Source: Gammaproteobacteria bacterium
GTDB lineage: Bacteria > Pseudomonadota > Gammaproteobacteria > Enterobacterales > Alteromonadaceae
Direction of reading: 5' to 3'
Assembly (NCBI GenBank): GCA_018825965.1
Contig: JAHKAA010000050.1
Span: 62,001 to 126,000 of the forward strand
Length of the DNA: 64,000 bases
Part shown: positions 63,162 to 64,000 of the stretch, one piece after another
How the letters are laid out: each line of letters starts with the position of its first letter
Position numbering within the stretch: position 1 is the stretch's first letter
Notes under the pieces: generated by a model
Database searches by the model: none
Told to the model about the DNA's origin: nothing
Seen by the model: the letters and a program-made list of their open reading frames with translations, nothing else
Made by a program: the position numbers and the translations under genes

Positions 63162-63608
63162 ATGCCGTTAATACGTAGTGCCACCCCTGCCGATATCCCG
63201 GCTATGTTGCAGATAGAACAAGCCGCCAATAGCCATCCCTGGTCGGAAGGCACCTTTAGCACCTGCTTTGGCGAGCGTTATTTTAATGCAGTGTTGATGG
63301 ATGATAACGACGAAGTGATCGGCTTTTACATAGGTGAAAAAGTCGCGGTGGAAGCCAGTTTATTTAATATAGGACTGCTGCCCGAAGCTCAGGGCAAAGG
63401 TTATGGCCAGCAACTGCTACAGCACTTTATTGCACAGGCACAAGACTTAGGAGCGCTGGATTGTTGGCTGGAAGTACGTCAGTCCAATGCCAATGCTATT
63501 AAGCTGTATGAAAAATGTGGTTTTATTCAAACCGGTTTACGCCCAGGTTATTACCCAACAGCCACAGGCCGTGAAGACGCAATTTTAATGGCTTTGCCTT
63601 TAGGTTAA
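63162..63608 (+). CDS. rimI: Ribosomal protein bS18 alanine N-acetyltransferase
   Basis: 148 residues, GNAT fold. The acetyl-CoA loop is LPEAQGKGYGQQLL; WLEVRQSNANAIKLYEKCGFIQTG is the RimI signature. It acetylates the N-terminus of bS18. It begins three bases after holD, so they are one operon. Confidence 0.95.
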   Translation: MPLIRSATPADIPAMLQIEQAANSHPWSEGTFSTCFGERYFNAVLMDDNDEVIGFYIGEKVAVEASLFNIGLLPEAQGKGYGQQLLQHFIAQAQDLGALDCWLEVRQSNANAIKLYEKCGFIQTGLRPGYYPTATGREDAILMALPLG

Positions 63609-63684
63609 AGCCCCATCATCTTCTCAGGCAGATAATTTACCGGCCTGAAGTGGCTAAATTCTGTGCCTATGCTCTGCTTGCTGT

Positions 63685-63690
63685 TATAAT
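63685..63690 (+). promoter_or_regulatory. Probable prfC promoter (-10)
   Basis: TATAAT with an upstream TGT, forming an extended -10 (TGTTATAAT). No good -35 is seen. The likely 5' untranslated region is about 90 bases. Confidence 0.55.
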
Positions 63691-63723
63691 CGCGCGAAAT
63701 TTCCCTTTATACCCAAGTAACCC

Positions 63724-63758
63724 AAGCCCACTCTGCTTCTTGGCTATGTTGTGGGCTT
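63724..63758 (+). other. Hairpin in the prfC 5' untranslated region
   Basis: AAGCCCAC (63724-63731) pairs with GTGGGCTT (63751-63758) around a 19-base loop, 24 bases before the ATG. It is not a terminator; it may shield or position the start. Confidence 0.5.
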
Positions 63759-63782
63759 CGTTTATTGATCAAGTTGGATGGC

Positions 63783-64000
63783 ATGACTACCGAACTGTTT
63801 TTAGAAGAAATTAACAAACGCCGCACTTTTGCGATCATCTCTCACCCGGATGCCGGTAAAACCACCATCACTGAAAAAGTGTTGTTGTTTGGACAGCTGA
63901 TCCAAAAAGCAGGTACGGTCAAAGGTAAAAAGTCTGGCCAATACGCCACCTCCGACTGGATGGAAATGGAGAAGGAGCGGGGCATCTCGGTCACCACTTC
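63783..64000 (+). CDS. prfC: Peptide chain release factor 3 (3' end outside window)
   Basis: The first 72 residues of RF3: the P loop reads HPDAGKTT and the switch region [15 protein letters not shown], with [20 protein letters not shown] at the start as in E. coli. RF3 is the GTPase that recycles RF1/RF2. The order holD-rimI-prfC matches enterobacteria. Confidence 0.95.
   Translation, partial: MTTELFLEEINKRRTFAIISHPDAGKTTITEKVLLFGQLIQKAGTVKGKKSGQYATSDWMEMEKERGISVTT

Noticed and set aside
1-64000. Insertion sequences, prophage or toxin-antitoxin genes
   Set aside because: No transposase, integrase, phage structural or toxin-antitoxin-like reading frame was seen on either strand.

Overview
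The window is a stretch of chromosome from a gammaproteobacterium of the Alteromonadales/Rheinheimera type. The basis is gene content and order: thrLABC, gsk, srmB next to trmN6, recX-alaS-lysC-csrA, holD-rimI-prfC, a DUF3545 gene and a yqhA homologue, all with close gammaproteobacterial relatives. The genus is an inference from protein resemblance, not from a marker gene. No phage, transposase or plasmid genes were seen.

Layout. 1-8.1 kb: signalling genes. These are a hybrid histidine kinase cut by the left edge, a HIT protein, an HDOD protein, rdgC, an orphan sensor kinase, and a divergent REC / CheC-like / PAS-GGDEF operon. 8.1-13.7 kb: the threonine operon with a leader peptide and a readable attenuator; thrA, thrB, thrC and ung run on with almost no gaps. 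13.7-23.6 kb: housekeeping genes (DUF3545, pgi, tal, yaaA, gsk, a periplasmic binding-like protein, srmB, trmN6, a YcaQ-like DNA glycosylase).

23.6-51.4 kb is a complete pectin utilisation locus. On the minus strand lie a TonB-dependent receptor, a DUF4861-GH105 lipoprotein and a CE8-CE12 esterase fusion. On the plus strand lie kduD, kduI, a TRAP transporter (dctPQM), IclR and LacI regulators, a periplasmic propeller sensor with a GGDEF output, a GH28 polygalacturonase, uxaA, uxaC, a UxuB-like reductase, eda, kdgK, a GapN-like dehydrogenase and a PL10 pectate lyase. The likely flow is: polymer cleavage and de-esterification outside or in the periplasm, outer-membrane uptake by the TonB receptor, inner-membrane uptake by TRAP, unsaturated uronates through KduI/KduD and galacturonate through UxaC/reductase/UxaA to KDG, then KdgK and Eda to pyruvate and glyceraldehyde-3-phosphate, which the GapN-like enzyme may oxidise. 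Five copies of a 16-bp palindrome (consensus TTGCCACCGGTGGCAA) lie before the receptor operon, the polygalacturonase and uxaA, and probably bind the LacI-type regulator.

51.4-64 kb: yqhA, an S46 peptidase, two membrane-protein genes, recX-alaS-lysC-csrA without an adjacent recA, and tRNA-Ser plus two identical tRNA-Arg genes. These are followed by an unusual 0.5-kb array of hairpins inserted in tRNA-Arg-derived sequence, a frameshifted CBS-domain gene, tRNA-Trp, holD, rimI and the start of prfC. The hairpin array (about 61.44-61.97 kb) is the least explained and most interesting part of the window.
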